From NCBI GenBank assembly GCA_035536315.1, contig DATLOJ010000090.1, positions 1-5,011 on the forward strand: a stretch of 5,011 nt of DNA. Direction: 5' to 3'. A program made the translations under genes and the position numbers. Below, one piece after another: positions 1 to 4,429 of this stretch; position 1 is the first letter of the stretch, and each line of letters begins with the position of its first letter. This DNA is from DATLOJ01 sp035536315. GTDB taxonomy: Bacteria > Actinomycetota > CADDZG01 > JAHWKV01. The notes under the pieces were generated by a model. It saw only the letters and a list, made by a program, of their open reading frames with translations. It ran no database searches and was not told the DNA's origin.

Positions 1-478
1 TCAGCTGCGCTACTCCTCTTTGAGAAAGAGCTTCGCATTGAAACGGGATGATCACCTCGTCTGCTGCGGTGAGCCCGTTGATCGTGAGTATTCCCAGTGA
101 CGGTGGACAGTCGATCAGAATCACGTCGTAGTCCTGCGCCAACTCATCCAGCGCGTTTTTCAGCACATACTCCCGTCCGGTCTTCGAGATGAGGAACAAC
201 TCGGCCCCCGCGAGCTCGATGTTGGCAGGAAGAAGGTCCATCCCTTCCGTTTGCTGAACGACCTTCTTAACCGGCATTCGTCCCAGAAGGACGTCGTGGA
301 TAGTTATCTCGATGGCATCTGGATCCAGACCAAGCGAATAGGTCAAGCTGCCTTGCGGGTCAAGATCGACCACCAGGACTCGCAAGCCCTGCTCGTCCAG
401 AGCAGCCCCCAGAGAAACAGTCGAAGTTGTCTTTGCAACTCCGCCCTTTTGATTGGCCAGCGCGAATACTCGAGCCAC
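1..478 (-). CDS. ParA-family chromosome partitioning ATPase (3' end outside window)
   Basis: This is a cytosolic deviant-Walker ATPase of the ParA/Soj/MinD superfamily; family members bind DNA non-specifically in the ATP-bound dimer form and help segregate chromosomes. The 159 visible codons include the deviant Walker A motif KGGVAKTT at residues 11-18 (signature lysine K11, catalytic-loop lysine K16), the Walker A' strand VLVVDLDPQGS at 34-44 (D38, D40), a family-typical LLPANIELAGAE at 82-93, and the Walker B/switch II strand VILIDCPPSLG at 119-129 (D123). The reading frame is still open at base 1, so the C-terminus is missing. The start is GTG at 478, with GGAGG at 487-483 upstream; it gives the usual MARVFALANQKGG N-terminus. 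This GTG shares one base with the TAG stop of the YbjN-like gene, so translation is probably coupled. In actinobacteria this ParA subtype normally precedes scpA and scpB; that is inferred here because those genes would lie outside the window. A plasmid ParA is less likely given the chromosomal-type neighbours. Confidence 0.95.
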   Translation of the reverse strand, partial: MARVFALANQKGGVAKTTSTVSLGAALDEQGLRVLVVDLDPQGSLTYSLGLDPDAIEITIHDVLLGRMPVKKVVQQTEGMDLLPANIELAGAELFLISKTGREYVLKNALDELAQDYDVILIDCPPSLGILTINGLTAADEVIIPFQCEALSQRGVAQL

Positions 479-924
479 TACTCCTCCGGCACCGGCTTTC
501 CCTGACGGATTGCCTCCAGCGCTTTCGGGAATCCGATTTGAAGAAAGGGTCTGAAGTGCGAGTCTTGATATTCCAGAACACTGCCGACGAGCCGGTCAAC
601 CTCGTCCTCGTCGACTGAGCCAAGTGGCACCTGCCCGACGAGGTGAATCGCACCTTCGTCGTCGCATGCAAAGCGCAGATACTGACGCAGGTTTCGCTGA
701 AGAATCCATTTGTAAGCCTCCGCTTGCACTTCGGCCTCCGGCGCGCGAATGAAGTACGACTCGACGTACAAGTTGCGCTCCGCGATCTTGAGAATCATCG
801 AGATTCCCTTTTTGCTTTCGCCGTCCATGCGGATGTACCAGGCATCTTCGCCGTCGGGCTCCCAGTCGAGCTCGTTGTGATCGGCCAGATACTTTGAGAT
901 GAGCGCGTGCAGCGCCGTCGTCAT
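478..924 (-). CDS. YbjN domain-containing protein
   Basis: This 148-residue soluble protein has the pattern of actinobacterial YbjN-domain proteins, which adopt a fold like that of type III secretion chaperones; their biochemical role is not settled. Visible landmarks are an N-terminal amphipathic helix (residues 3-14), a strand region DAWYIRMDG (27-35), the central KIAERNLYVESYFIRAPE (46-63), YKWILQRNL (71-79) and FACDDEGAIHLVGQVPL (85-101), followed by a C-terminal helical segment. There is no signal peptide, membrane segment or cysteine cluster. The ATG at 924 overlaps the TGA of the DUF5319 gene as ATGA, and its own TAG overlaps the ParA GTG by one base, so it sits in the middle of a translationally coupled operon. 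The family assignment is by recognition of the overall pattern. A chaperone- or adaptor-like role towards the operon partners is only an inference. Confidence 0.85.
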   Translation of the reverse strand: MTTALHALISKYLADHNELDWEPDGEDAWYIRMDGESKKGISMILKIAERNLYVESYFIRAPEAEVQAEAYKWILQRNLRQYLRFACDDEGAIHLVGQVPLGSVDEDEVDRLVGSVLEYQDSHFRPFLQIGFPKALEAIRQGKPVPEE

Positions 925-1520
925 CCTTTGTCGTCGCCTTTTACGGTCAGGTCGATCGATGGGGGTGCCTCGACCTCAAACGCCGGAGGTTCGAACCCGC
1001 ACTCAGCGAGCAAGACCAGCACACGCTCTCGCGTCCACCCCTGGCGCCGCAGGTAATTCACCAGGTTGACCACAGACAAGTCCTTGCCGCAGGTCGGGCA
1101 GTACGCCCACTCGTAGCCGCCTTCAGGAAGCTCGCTTCCACAAAAACCACACTTTTGGCCGCTGCTTCCGGCCTCGGTTGACGTTTCGAATCCGTCGAGA
1201 AAGCCGCGCGCGTAATCCCACGAAACATATTCATCGGGATCCGGTTCCCACGCCGGCTCATGCACCGGGGGCCTTCCTGACTCGAGAATCTCTTGCAAGT
1301 TTCCGGCGAGAAGATCCCAGCCGAGGAAGTGGTCGTCCTCACAATCGGCGCAGAAGACAACAATTCCTTTGACTCCTCTGGAGCCAAGGGCACTCTTCAG
1401 AGTCCTGACGTCCAGAAGGTCCTGATGGAGAGCCTCGCGCTCGGCATCGTCGATGTCTTCGAACTCTTCATCGAAGTCGTCGTCATCGAAGCTGGGGTCC
1501 ATATGCTCCTCACGTCCCAT
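921..1520 (-). CDS. DUF5319 family protein with C-terminal zinc ribbon
   Basis: This 199-residue soluble protein has three parts. Residues 1-30 form a very acidic leader rich in D and E. Residues about 30-112 match the actinobacterial DUF5319 pattern: RGVKGIVVFCADCEDDHFLGWDLL (48-71), then NLQEILESGRPPVHEP (74-89), then DPDEYVSWDYARGFLDGF (94-111). Residues 124-144 form a zinc ribbon with CxxC pairs C124/C127 and C141/C144. A helical tail follows (148-175). C57 and C60 in the core form another CxxC. The DUF5319 proteins I know are about 130 residues and stop near the DYARGF segment, so the ribbon and tail look like an addition. Function is unknown; zinc binding is inferred. The chosen ATG (1520) lies 6 nt after a -10-like TAGGAT. 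A second in-frame ATG at 1502, preceded by GAGGAG, would start MDPSFDDDD and is a realistic alternative. It is the first gene of the operon with the YbjN-like and ParA genes. Confidence 0.85.
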   Translation of the reverse strand: MGREEHMDPSFDDDDFDEEFEDIDDAEREALHQDLLDVRTLKSALGSRGVKGIVVFCADCEDDHFLGWDLLAGNLQEILESGRPPVHEPAWEPDPDEYVSWDYARGFLDGFETSTEAGSSGQKCGFCGSELPEGGYEWAYCPTCGKDLSVVNLVNYLRRQGWTRERVLVLLAECGFEPPAFEVEAPPSIDLTVKGDDKG

Positions 1521-1525
1521 CGGCC

Positions 1526-1531
1526 TATCCT
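1526..1531 (+). promoter_or_regulatory. Possible -10 element (TATCCT) for the DUF3107 gene
   Basis: TATCCT on the plus strand is the complement, offset by one base, of the minus-strand TAGGAT, so one 7-bp site could serve both directions. It would give a start near 1538 and a leader of about 22 nt containing the GGAGG site at 1551-1555. No -35 match is visible. The same hexamer is used in the much better supported promoter at 3251-3256. Confidence 0.3.
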
Positions 1532-1532
1532 A
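1527..1532 (-). promoter_or_regulatory. -10 element (TAGGAT) for the DUF5319-YbjN-ParA operon
   Basis: TAGGAT reads on the minus strand from 1532 to 1527. Six bases (AGGCCG) separate it from the ATG at 1520, so the expected transcription start falls on or next to the A of the start codon and the mRNA would be leaderless. No clear -35 hexamer is seen at 16-18 nt. The AGGA inside the hexamer could instead act as a weak ribosome binding site 7 nt before the ATG. Confidence 0.5.
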
Positions 1533-1550
1533 AGCGCTCAAATACGAATC

Positions 1551-1555
1551 GGAGG
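1551..1555 (+). promoter_or_regulatory. Ribosome binding site fixing the DUF3107 GTG start
   Basis: GGAGG lies 4 nt before GTG at 1560. The open frame extends much further upstream, through the antisense of the DUF5319 gene, but this site and the family-typical N-terminus that follows (MIDVKIGI) settle the start. Confidence 0.75.
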
Positions 1556-1559
1556 AAAC

Positions 1560-1781
1560 GTGATCGACGTGAAAATCGGCATCGCCGAAGCCAAAGAACT
1601 AACGCTGGAGCTCGATGAGGACCTGGAGCCTTTCTCGAAACAAATCGACTCCGTGATCGAGGACGGCACCATGCTGTGGCTTACAGATCGCAAGGGCAAA
1701 ACAGTCGGAGTTCACGGATCGCGCATCGCATACGTCGAAGTCATAACGAGTGCGAGTCGCAAAGTCGGCTTTGCGCCTTAG
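1560..1781 (+). CDS. DUF3107 family small protein
   Basis: This is a 73-residue protein of the actinobacterial DUF3107 family, whose function is unknown. The pattern is clear: MIDVKIGIAEAKELTLELDE (1-20), a helical region, the strand-turn MLWLTDRKGKTVGVHGSRIA (38-57) and AYVEV (57-61), followed by SRKVGFAP at the C-terminus. Family members usually end in a similar RRVGFG or RKVGFG tail, so the last residues look native rather than added. The length is normal or slightly short for the family. It starts at GTG with GGAGG 4 nt upstream. It is divergent from the DUF5319 operon across a 39-bp gap. The unusual point is its last 25 bases, which are also the first unit of a tandem hairpin repeat running on downstream; the TAG stop lies inside the repeat unit. 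It is soluble, with no signal peptide or membrane segment. Confidence 0.88.
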   Translation: MIDVKIGIAEAKELTLELDEDLEPFSKQIDSVIEDGTMLWLTDRKGKTVGVHGSRIAYVEVITSASRKVGFAP

Positions 1782-1940
1782 AAGGCAAAGTCGGCTTTGC
1801 GCCTTAGAAGGCAAAGTCCGGCTTTGCGCCTTAGTCGCAAAGTCTGCTTTGCGCGCAATGAAGTCCAAAGTCGGCTTTGCGCCGTAGTCGCAAGGTCTGC
1901 TTGGTGCGCAATGAAGTCCAAGGTCGGCTCGGAATCTGAT
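1757..1940. repeat. Degenerate tandem hairpin-repeat array (7 units)
   Basis: Seven units of 24-29 bp follow one another: 1757-1781, 1782-1807, 1808-1834, 1835-1863, 1864-1887, 1888-1916 and 1917-about 1940. The core is GCAAAGTCGGCTTTGC, an inverted repeat with 6-bp arms around a TCGG loop. Units 1 and 4 extend to 7-bp arms (CGCAAAG/CTTTGCG), and unit 4 has TCTG in the loop. Unit 3 has a one-base longer loop. Units 5-7 decay progressively. Units 1-3 end in GCGCCTTAG and unit 5 in GCGCCGTAG; units 4 and 6 end in GCGCAATGAAG. Unit 1 is the 3' end of the DUF3107 coding sequence. Unit lengths of 26, 27 and 29 show that reading frame is not kept. No T tract follows the hairpins, so this is not a standard intrinsic terminator, although stacked hairpins could slow polymerase or protect a 3' end. 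Confidence 0.9.
1835..1940. repeat. Higher-order 53-bp direct duplication within the array
   Basis: Two copies of a two-unit block lie head to tail, 1835-1887 and 1888-1940. The first 42 bases of the copies agree at 38 positions by hand comparison, and the last 11 bases have diverged. The second copy has lost hairpin symmetry, which suggests that the block was duplicated and one copy then decayed. Confidence 0.8.
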
Positions 1941-1973
1941 TCGAACATCCGCTTTGCTCGGTGAAGCCGCACC

Positions 1974-1979
1974 TATAAT
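1974..1979 (+). promoter_or_regulatory. -10 element (TATAAT) of a leaderless promoter
   Basis: A perfect TATAAT ends 6 nt before the GTG at 1986, with CGGCCC between them. The predicted transcription start coincides with the start codon. There is no Shine-Dalgarno sequence before the GTG, which supports a leaderless mRNA. The -35 region, around 1951-1957 (GCTTTGC), is a poor match and lies just beyond the decayed edge of the repeat array. Confidence 0.75.
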
Positions 1980-1985
1980 CGGCCC

Positions 1986-2411
1986 GTGAGCGGCCCCCCA
2001 GAGAACTTCGCGTGGCTGCTGCGAACCCGCGTCGGTTACCTCGCCACGATTGGAGCCGACGAATCCCCCCACATCATTCCCGTCTGCTTCACGTGGGCCG
2101 GCGATGTCGTGTGGACGGCCGTAGACGGCAAGACCAAAAGCTCTAACGATCTTCAGCGGCTGCGGGATATCGAGGCCACGCGAAGCGTTGCATTCCTCGT
2201 CGACCGGTGGGATGAGGACTGGTCCCGGCTTGCCTGGCTTCAGGCACGTGGAAATGCCACGATCATTCCGGACGGCAAGGAGTGGGACAAGGCCGTCGCC
2301 GCTCTCAAGAGCAAATACGCTCAGTACTCGGACACGCCGATAGACGGCCCGGTAATTCGAATCAACGTGTCGCGATGGGTGGGCTGGGCCGCGGACGCGA
2401 CGGAGGCCTGA
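1986..2411 (+). CDS. PPOX-class probable F420-dependent enzyme, Rv0121-like
   Basis: This is a 141-residue split-barrel protein of the pyridoxamine 5'-phosphate oxidase-like superfamily. It most resembles the actinobacterial Rv0121 subfamily (TIGR03668, named from memory), which is predicted to use coenzyme F420 or a flavin; the substrate is unknown. Landmarks are the N-terminal helix and strand VGYLATIGADESPHIIPVCF (16-35), VVWTAVDGKTKSSNDLQRLR (41-60) with the VD.K.K pattern, DIEATRSVAFLVDRWDEDWS (61-80) leading into RLAWLQARGNA (81-91), and a C-terminal RINVSRWVGWAAD (125-137). The DEDWS.L segment is the strongest subfamily signature. The length is typical and nothing is missing. The GTG start is set by the perfect TATAAT placed 6 nt upstream and the lack of any ribosome binding site. 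The gene converges on the YqeY-like gene with only 10 bp between stop codons and no visible terminator between them. Confidence 0.88.
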   Translation: MSGPPENFAWLLRTRVGYLATIGADESPHIIPVCFTWAGDVVWTAVDGKTKSSNDLQRLRDIEATRSVAFLVDRWDEDWSRLAWLQARGNATIIPDGKEWDKAVAALKSKYAQYSDTPIDGPVIRINVSRWVGWAADATEA

Positions 2412-2421
2412 GCCGCTCCCT

Positions 2422-2874
2422 TTAGCCTCCCAACCCCTTCTTAACAAGCTCGGAGACTTTTCTGCCGTCCGCGCGACCTTTCACTTTTGGCATCAGCGCC
2501 GCCATGACTTTCCCCATCTCCTGGGGAGTGGAGGCGCCGGTCTCAGCGATTGCAGCGTCGACAAGGGCTGCAAGCTCTGAGTCGGGGAGTTCCTCTGGCA
2601 GCCACCCTTTCAACATCTCGGCCTCCCGGCGCTCGGCCTCTGCGCGATCCAGCCTTCCTGCCTTTTCGAACTCGTCCGCAGTCTGCTGTCTCTTCTTCAC
2701 TTCCCGGGCCACAACGGCGAGGGCATCGTCGGGAGCAAGCTCGCCCCCCTTTTCGACCTCGGCCGTCTTCAGTGCAGTCGCGAGCATGCGCAAGACCGAG
2801 AGCCGCTCTTTGTCTCCGGATTTCATGGCCGACTGAATATCTGCGGTCAAGGACCGCGACGAGAGCTCAGCCAT
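2422..2874 (-). CDS. GatB/YqeY domain-containing protein
   Basis: This 150-residue cytosolic protein is a full-length stand-alone GatB/YqeY-domain protein. The domain is related to the C-terminal tRNA-interacting domain of GatB in the tRNA-dependent amidotransferase, but the role of the free-standing protein is uncertain. The family pattern is clear: AMKSGDKERLSVLRMLATALK (16-36), AREVKKRQQTADEFEKAGR (56-74), EMLKGWLPEELPDSEL (86-101), then AIAETGASTPQEMGKVMAAL (108-127) and the end PKVKGRADGRKVSELVKKGL (129-148). The start is ATG at 2874. No ribosome binding site is visible, and the start lies inside the last codons of the receiver gene with an 8-bp overlap, so it probably depends on translational coupling. 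It ends at TAA 10 bp from the convergent PPOX gene. Confidence 0.92.
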   Translation of the reverse strand: MAELSSRSLTADIQSAMKSGDKERLSVLRMLATALKTAEVEKGGELAPDDALAVVAREVKKRQQTADEFEKAGRLDRAEAERREAEMLKGWLPEELPDSELAALVDAAIAETGASTPQEMGKVMAALMPKVKGRADGRKVSELVKKGLGG

Positions 2875-3244
2875 TGTTGGGAAGACCGATCAACTCGACG
2901 ACACGGTTGAGCAGGCGAACTGGCTCGAACGGCTTTTGGAACACGTTTTCGTCTCCGAGCATGTCCTTGATCTCACTCATGCCTTCATCTTTTCCGCTCA
3001 CCACCATCACCGGCATCGACTCGAACCCCGGGTCCTTCTGCAGCTCGGCAATAACGCCCTCCCCAGAGACACCGGGCATCATCAGGTCGAGAATCATCAG
3101 GTCGGGATGCATCTGCCTGGCCTTCGTAAGACCGTCCCTGCCGTCCTCAGCTTCGACGATCTCGTACCCCTCACTCGAGAGCAAGACCGATATCAATTCC
3201 CGTACCGAGGGATTGTCTTCCACCAGCAGAACTTTGCTTCCCAT
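2867..3244 (-). CDS. Stand-alone response regulator receiver protein
   Basis: This 125-residue protein consists of a single CheY-like receiver domain with no output domain. The conserved residues are all present: the acidic pair E9-D10, phospho-acceptor D53 in LMILDLMMPG (49-58), S83 in VMVVSGKDE (79-87) and K104 in FQKPFEP (102-108). It should therefore be phosphorylatable by a histidine kinase, but no kinase lies in the window, so the partner is unknown. Output would be through protein contacts. The ATG at 3244 gives the canonical MGSKVLLVEDN start. The open frame continues upstream to 3412, but that would run through the terminator at 3260-3292 and into the RDD gene, so the longer form is rejected. 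The start is 6 nt after a -10 TATCCT with no Shine-Dalgarno sequence, so the message is probably leaderless. It overlaps the YqeY-like gene by 8 bp. Confidence 0.93.
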   Translation of the reverse strand: MGSKVLLVEDNPSVRELISVLLSSEGYEIVEAEDGRDGLTKARQMHPDLMILDLMMPGVSGEGVIAELQKDPGFESMPVMVVSGKDEGMSEIKDMLGDENVFQKPFEPVRLLNRVVELIGLPNNG

Positions 3245-3250
3245 GTGGAG

Positions 3251-3256
3251 AGGATA
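3251..3256 (-). promoter_or_regulatory. -10 element (TATCCT) of the leaderless receiver-gene promoter
   Basis: TATCCT reads on the minus strand from 3256 to 3251, with CTCCAC (6 nt) between it and the ATG at 3244. No ribosome binding site exists in this interval. The -35 position for a 17-bp spacer falls at about 3279-3274, inside the palindromic terminator of the RDD gene, where the sequence is GAATTC, a poor match to TTGACA. Confidence 0.65.
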
Positions 3257-3259
3257 GAT

Positions 3260-3292
3260 AAAAACGGCCCCCGGAATTCCGGGGGCCGTTTT
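3260..3292 (-). terminator. Intrinsic terminator of the RDD gene (perfect palindrome)
   Basis: Bases 3261-3292 are a perfect 32-bp palindrome. In RNA it forms a 14-bp stem (AAAACGGCCCCCGG with its complement) closed by an AAUU loop. On the minus strand the stem ends in TTTTT (3264-3260), giving a strong Rho-independent terminator 17 bp after the RDD stop codon. On the plus strand the T tract is TTTT followed by G, so it may work both ways, but no plus-strand gene runs into it. Confidence 0.93.
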
Positions 3293-3309
3293 GTTAGTGC
3301 AGTTTGAGG

Positions 3310-3906
3310 CTATGCGTCGATGACCAGGGTCTTCGCCACCTTGTCGTGAATAGCCTGGCCCTTGGGGTCCCAAAGGGGCCAGAGACCGTCGATAAGCGAG
3401 AAGATTCCGCAAGTGATGACTCCGACGAGCCCTGGAAGCAGCCAGCGCTTGAAGGCGATTCCGTAGTTGATGGGCCCGCCCGTCGCCTCGTCGACGACTT
3501 TGATCTTGAGCGCCATCTTCCCGACTGTCTGACCCTTCAGCCCGTGCATGATCACGTAGTAGGCGGCGCCCAATACGACTAGAGCGAGCATCAAAGCTCC
3601 CTGGGCTGCAATGATCCCCATGATGGCCCCGGGGTTTTCAATCTGGCCCGTCTCCGGATCAAACTCAGTGGCCCCCATGCCTGCAAACATTCCTGCAAAC
3701 ACGATTCCGCCGAGAATGTTTCCAACAACGCCCAAAATGACCGAGTCGATGATTGCGGCAACGAGCCGCTTCCACCAGTCGGTGGCCTTGGTTGGTGCGC
3801 CTCCGGCTCCTGCGGTGTAACTGACACCTCCGCCGGCCGTCGACGTTGGCTCGGCTCCGCCCGGAGGCGGCTGCATCGGTGGTTGTGCGGGTGGTTCCTG
3901 ACCCAT
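3310..3906 (-). CDS. RDD family membrane protein
   Basis: This 198-residue integral membrane protein has a cytoplasmic-looking N-terminal tail rich in P, G, A and T (1-40) followed by an RDD domain. The domain starts at WWKRLVAAIIDSVILG (44-59), where R47 and D54 are the first two signature residues. Hydrophobic segments lie at about 48-76, 94-121 and 154-178. Between the second and third is HGLKGQTVGKMALKIKVVDE (121-140), a hallmark of the family. The end, SLIDGLWPLWDPKGQAIHDK (170-189), carries the later aspartates. The function of RDD proteins is mostly unknown; some have been linked to ion transport. The ATG start has AGGAG (3919-3915) 8 nt upstream. It ends just before a strong terminator. 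The DUF2752 gene lies 111 bp upstream on the same strand, so the two may be cotranscribed, but the gap holds two GC-rich palindromes. Confidence 0.92.
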   Translation of the reverse strand: MGQEPPAQPPMQPPPGGAEPTSTAGGGVSYTAGAGGAPTKATDWWKRLVAAIIDSVILGVVGNILGGIVFAGMFAGMGATEFDPETGQIENPGAIMGIIAAQGALMLALVVLGAAYYVIMHGLKGQTVGKMALKIKVVDEATGGPINYGIAFKRWLLPGLVGVITCGIFSLIDGLWPLWDPKGQAIHDKVAKTLVIDA

Positions 3907-4017
3907 TTACCCTGCTCCTATCTCCCCCGCGGGGGTTTACGTACCTTGGTGAGTTGGTTGATTCCTCCCCCACCTTCCTGCGGGGAGTCTACGGTTAAAA
4001 CTGCCCGGCGAAGCTCA
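3907..4017 (-). other. Intergenic leader with ribosome binding site and two GC-rich inverted repeats
   Basis: This 111-bp gap between the DUF2752 stop and the RDD start holds AGGAG (3919-3915), the 12-bp palindrome CCCCCGCGGGGG at 3924-3935, and a stem of CTCCCC/GGGGAG with an 11-nt loop at 3965-3987. Neither stem is followed by a T tract, so they are not clear terminators. They could fold in the leader of the RDD mRNA. I could not pick a promoter with confidence. Confidence 0.45.
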
Positions 4018-4416
4018 TCATATAAAGCCGAACCGAATCAACTGGAAAATCCAAGATCCGAGGAGTATCGCTGCCCCTGCGGCGAGCCACCAATTTCCAA
4101 ACTTCAGCCGCCACTCTGGCATTGGACGGAACACACGCACCGTACGGTCTGCGAGCAATCCGGCTGCTGCCGGCACGAAAAGGAATGACAGTGGATTTGC
4201 TCTGAGGGCATCGGACCAGCGTCCGGACACGAGCGCCGTGGTCCCCGTAGTCATTCCGCAAAGAGGGCACGGGATGCCCGTCGCCCTTCTAAGTGGACAG
4301 AGCAAAGGCAGCTCGAGAGAGGTCAGAGCGAGAACTCCCGCCACGCCAAAAATGGTTGCCAGGAAGGAGGCTTGCAGCGCGGCCCCCCGTCGCGACTCAA
4401 AAGTCTCCGACTGCAC
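4018..4416 (-). CDS. DUF2752 family membrane protein
   Basis: This 132-residue small membrane protein has three hydrophobic segments: about 15-37, 75-91 and 108-127. Between the first and second is the DUF2752 signature: C40, then RRATGIPCPLCGMTTG (43-58) with C50 and C53, then ALVSGRWSDALRANPLSFLF (61-80). The GIPCPxCGxT core and the later NPL are the recognisable family features. Function is unknown; the cysteines could bind a metal or form a redox pair, but that is inference. The start used is GTG at 4416, because no ATG lies in a better place and the first hydrophobic segment follows soon after. It has no ribosome binding site; a weak TANNNT lies 7 nt upstream. It ends at TGA 111 bp before the RDD gene and is divergent from the DUF4190 gene across 52 bp. 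Confidence 0.88.
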   Translation of the reverse strand: MQSETFESRRGAALQASFLATIFGVAGVLALTSLELPLLCPLRRATGIPCPLCGMTTGTTALVSGRWSDALRANPLSFLFVPAAAGLLADRTVRVFRPMPEWRLKFGNWWLAAGAAILLGSWIFQLIRFGFI

Positions 4417-4423
4417 GAGCTCG

Positions 4424-4429
4424 ACGCTA
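4424..4429 (-). promoter_or_regulatory. Weak candidate -10 (TAGCGT) for the DUF2752 gene
   Basis: TAGCGT on the minus strand matches only TANNNT and lies 7 nt before the GTG at 4416. It is listed because the gene has no Shine-Dalgarno sequence and the spacing resembles the other leaderless starts. By itself the match is weak and could be chance. Confidence 0.25.

Noticed and set aside
1293..1559. N-terminal extension of the DUF3107 protein
   Set aside because: It is antisense to the DUF5319 coding region; the ribosome binding site and family start place the true start at 1560.
1759..1774. Intrinsic terminator after the DUF3107 gene
   Set aside because: The GCAAAG/CTTTGC stem lies inside the coding sequence and is not followed by a T run.
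1757..1940. CRISPR array
   Set aside because: Units are directly adjacent with no unique spacers of constant length, and no cas gene is present.
1778..1972. 64-residue minus-strand frame made of the repeat units
   Set aside because: It is translation of the hairpin repeats only; unit lengths of 24-29 bp do not keep one frame and there is no ribosome binding site.
1599..2447. 282-residue open frame on the minus strand over the repeat array and PPOX gene
   Set aside because: It runs antisense to the clear DUF3107 and PPOX genes, has low-complexity repeated peptide from the array (RRKADFA-like), and resembles no family.
2550..3257. 235-residue plus-strand frame
   Set aside because: It is antisense to the YqeY-like and receiver genes, with composition rich in R, S and P typical of a shadow frame in GC-rich DNA.
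3245..3412. N-terminal extension of the receiver protein
   Set aside because: It would cross the RDD terminator and overlap the RDD coding region, while the ATG at 3244 gives a canonical receiver start directly after a -10.
3924..3987. Terminator or riboswitch between the DUF2752 and RDD genes
   Set aside because: The stems lack a T tract and I recognise no conserved riboswitch core; recorded only as intergenic inverted repeats.
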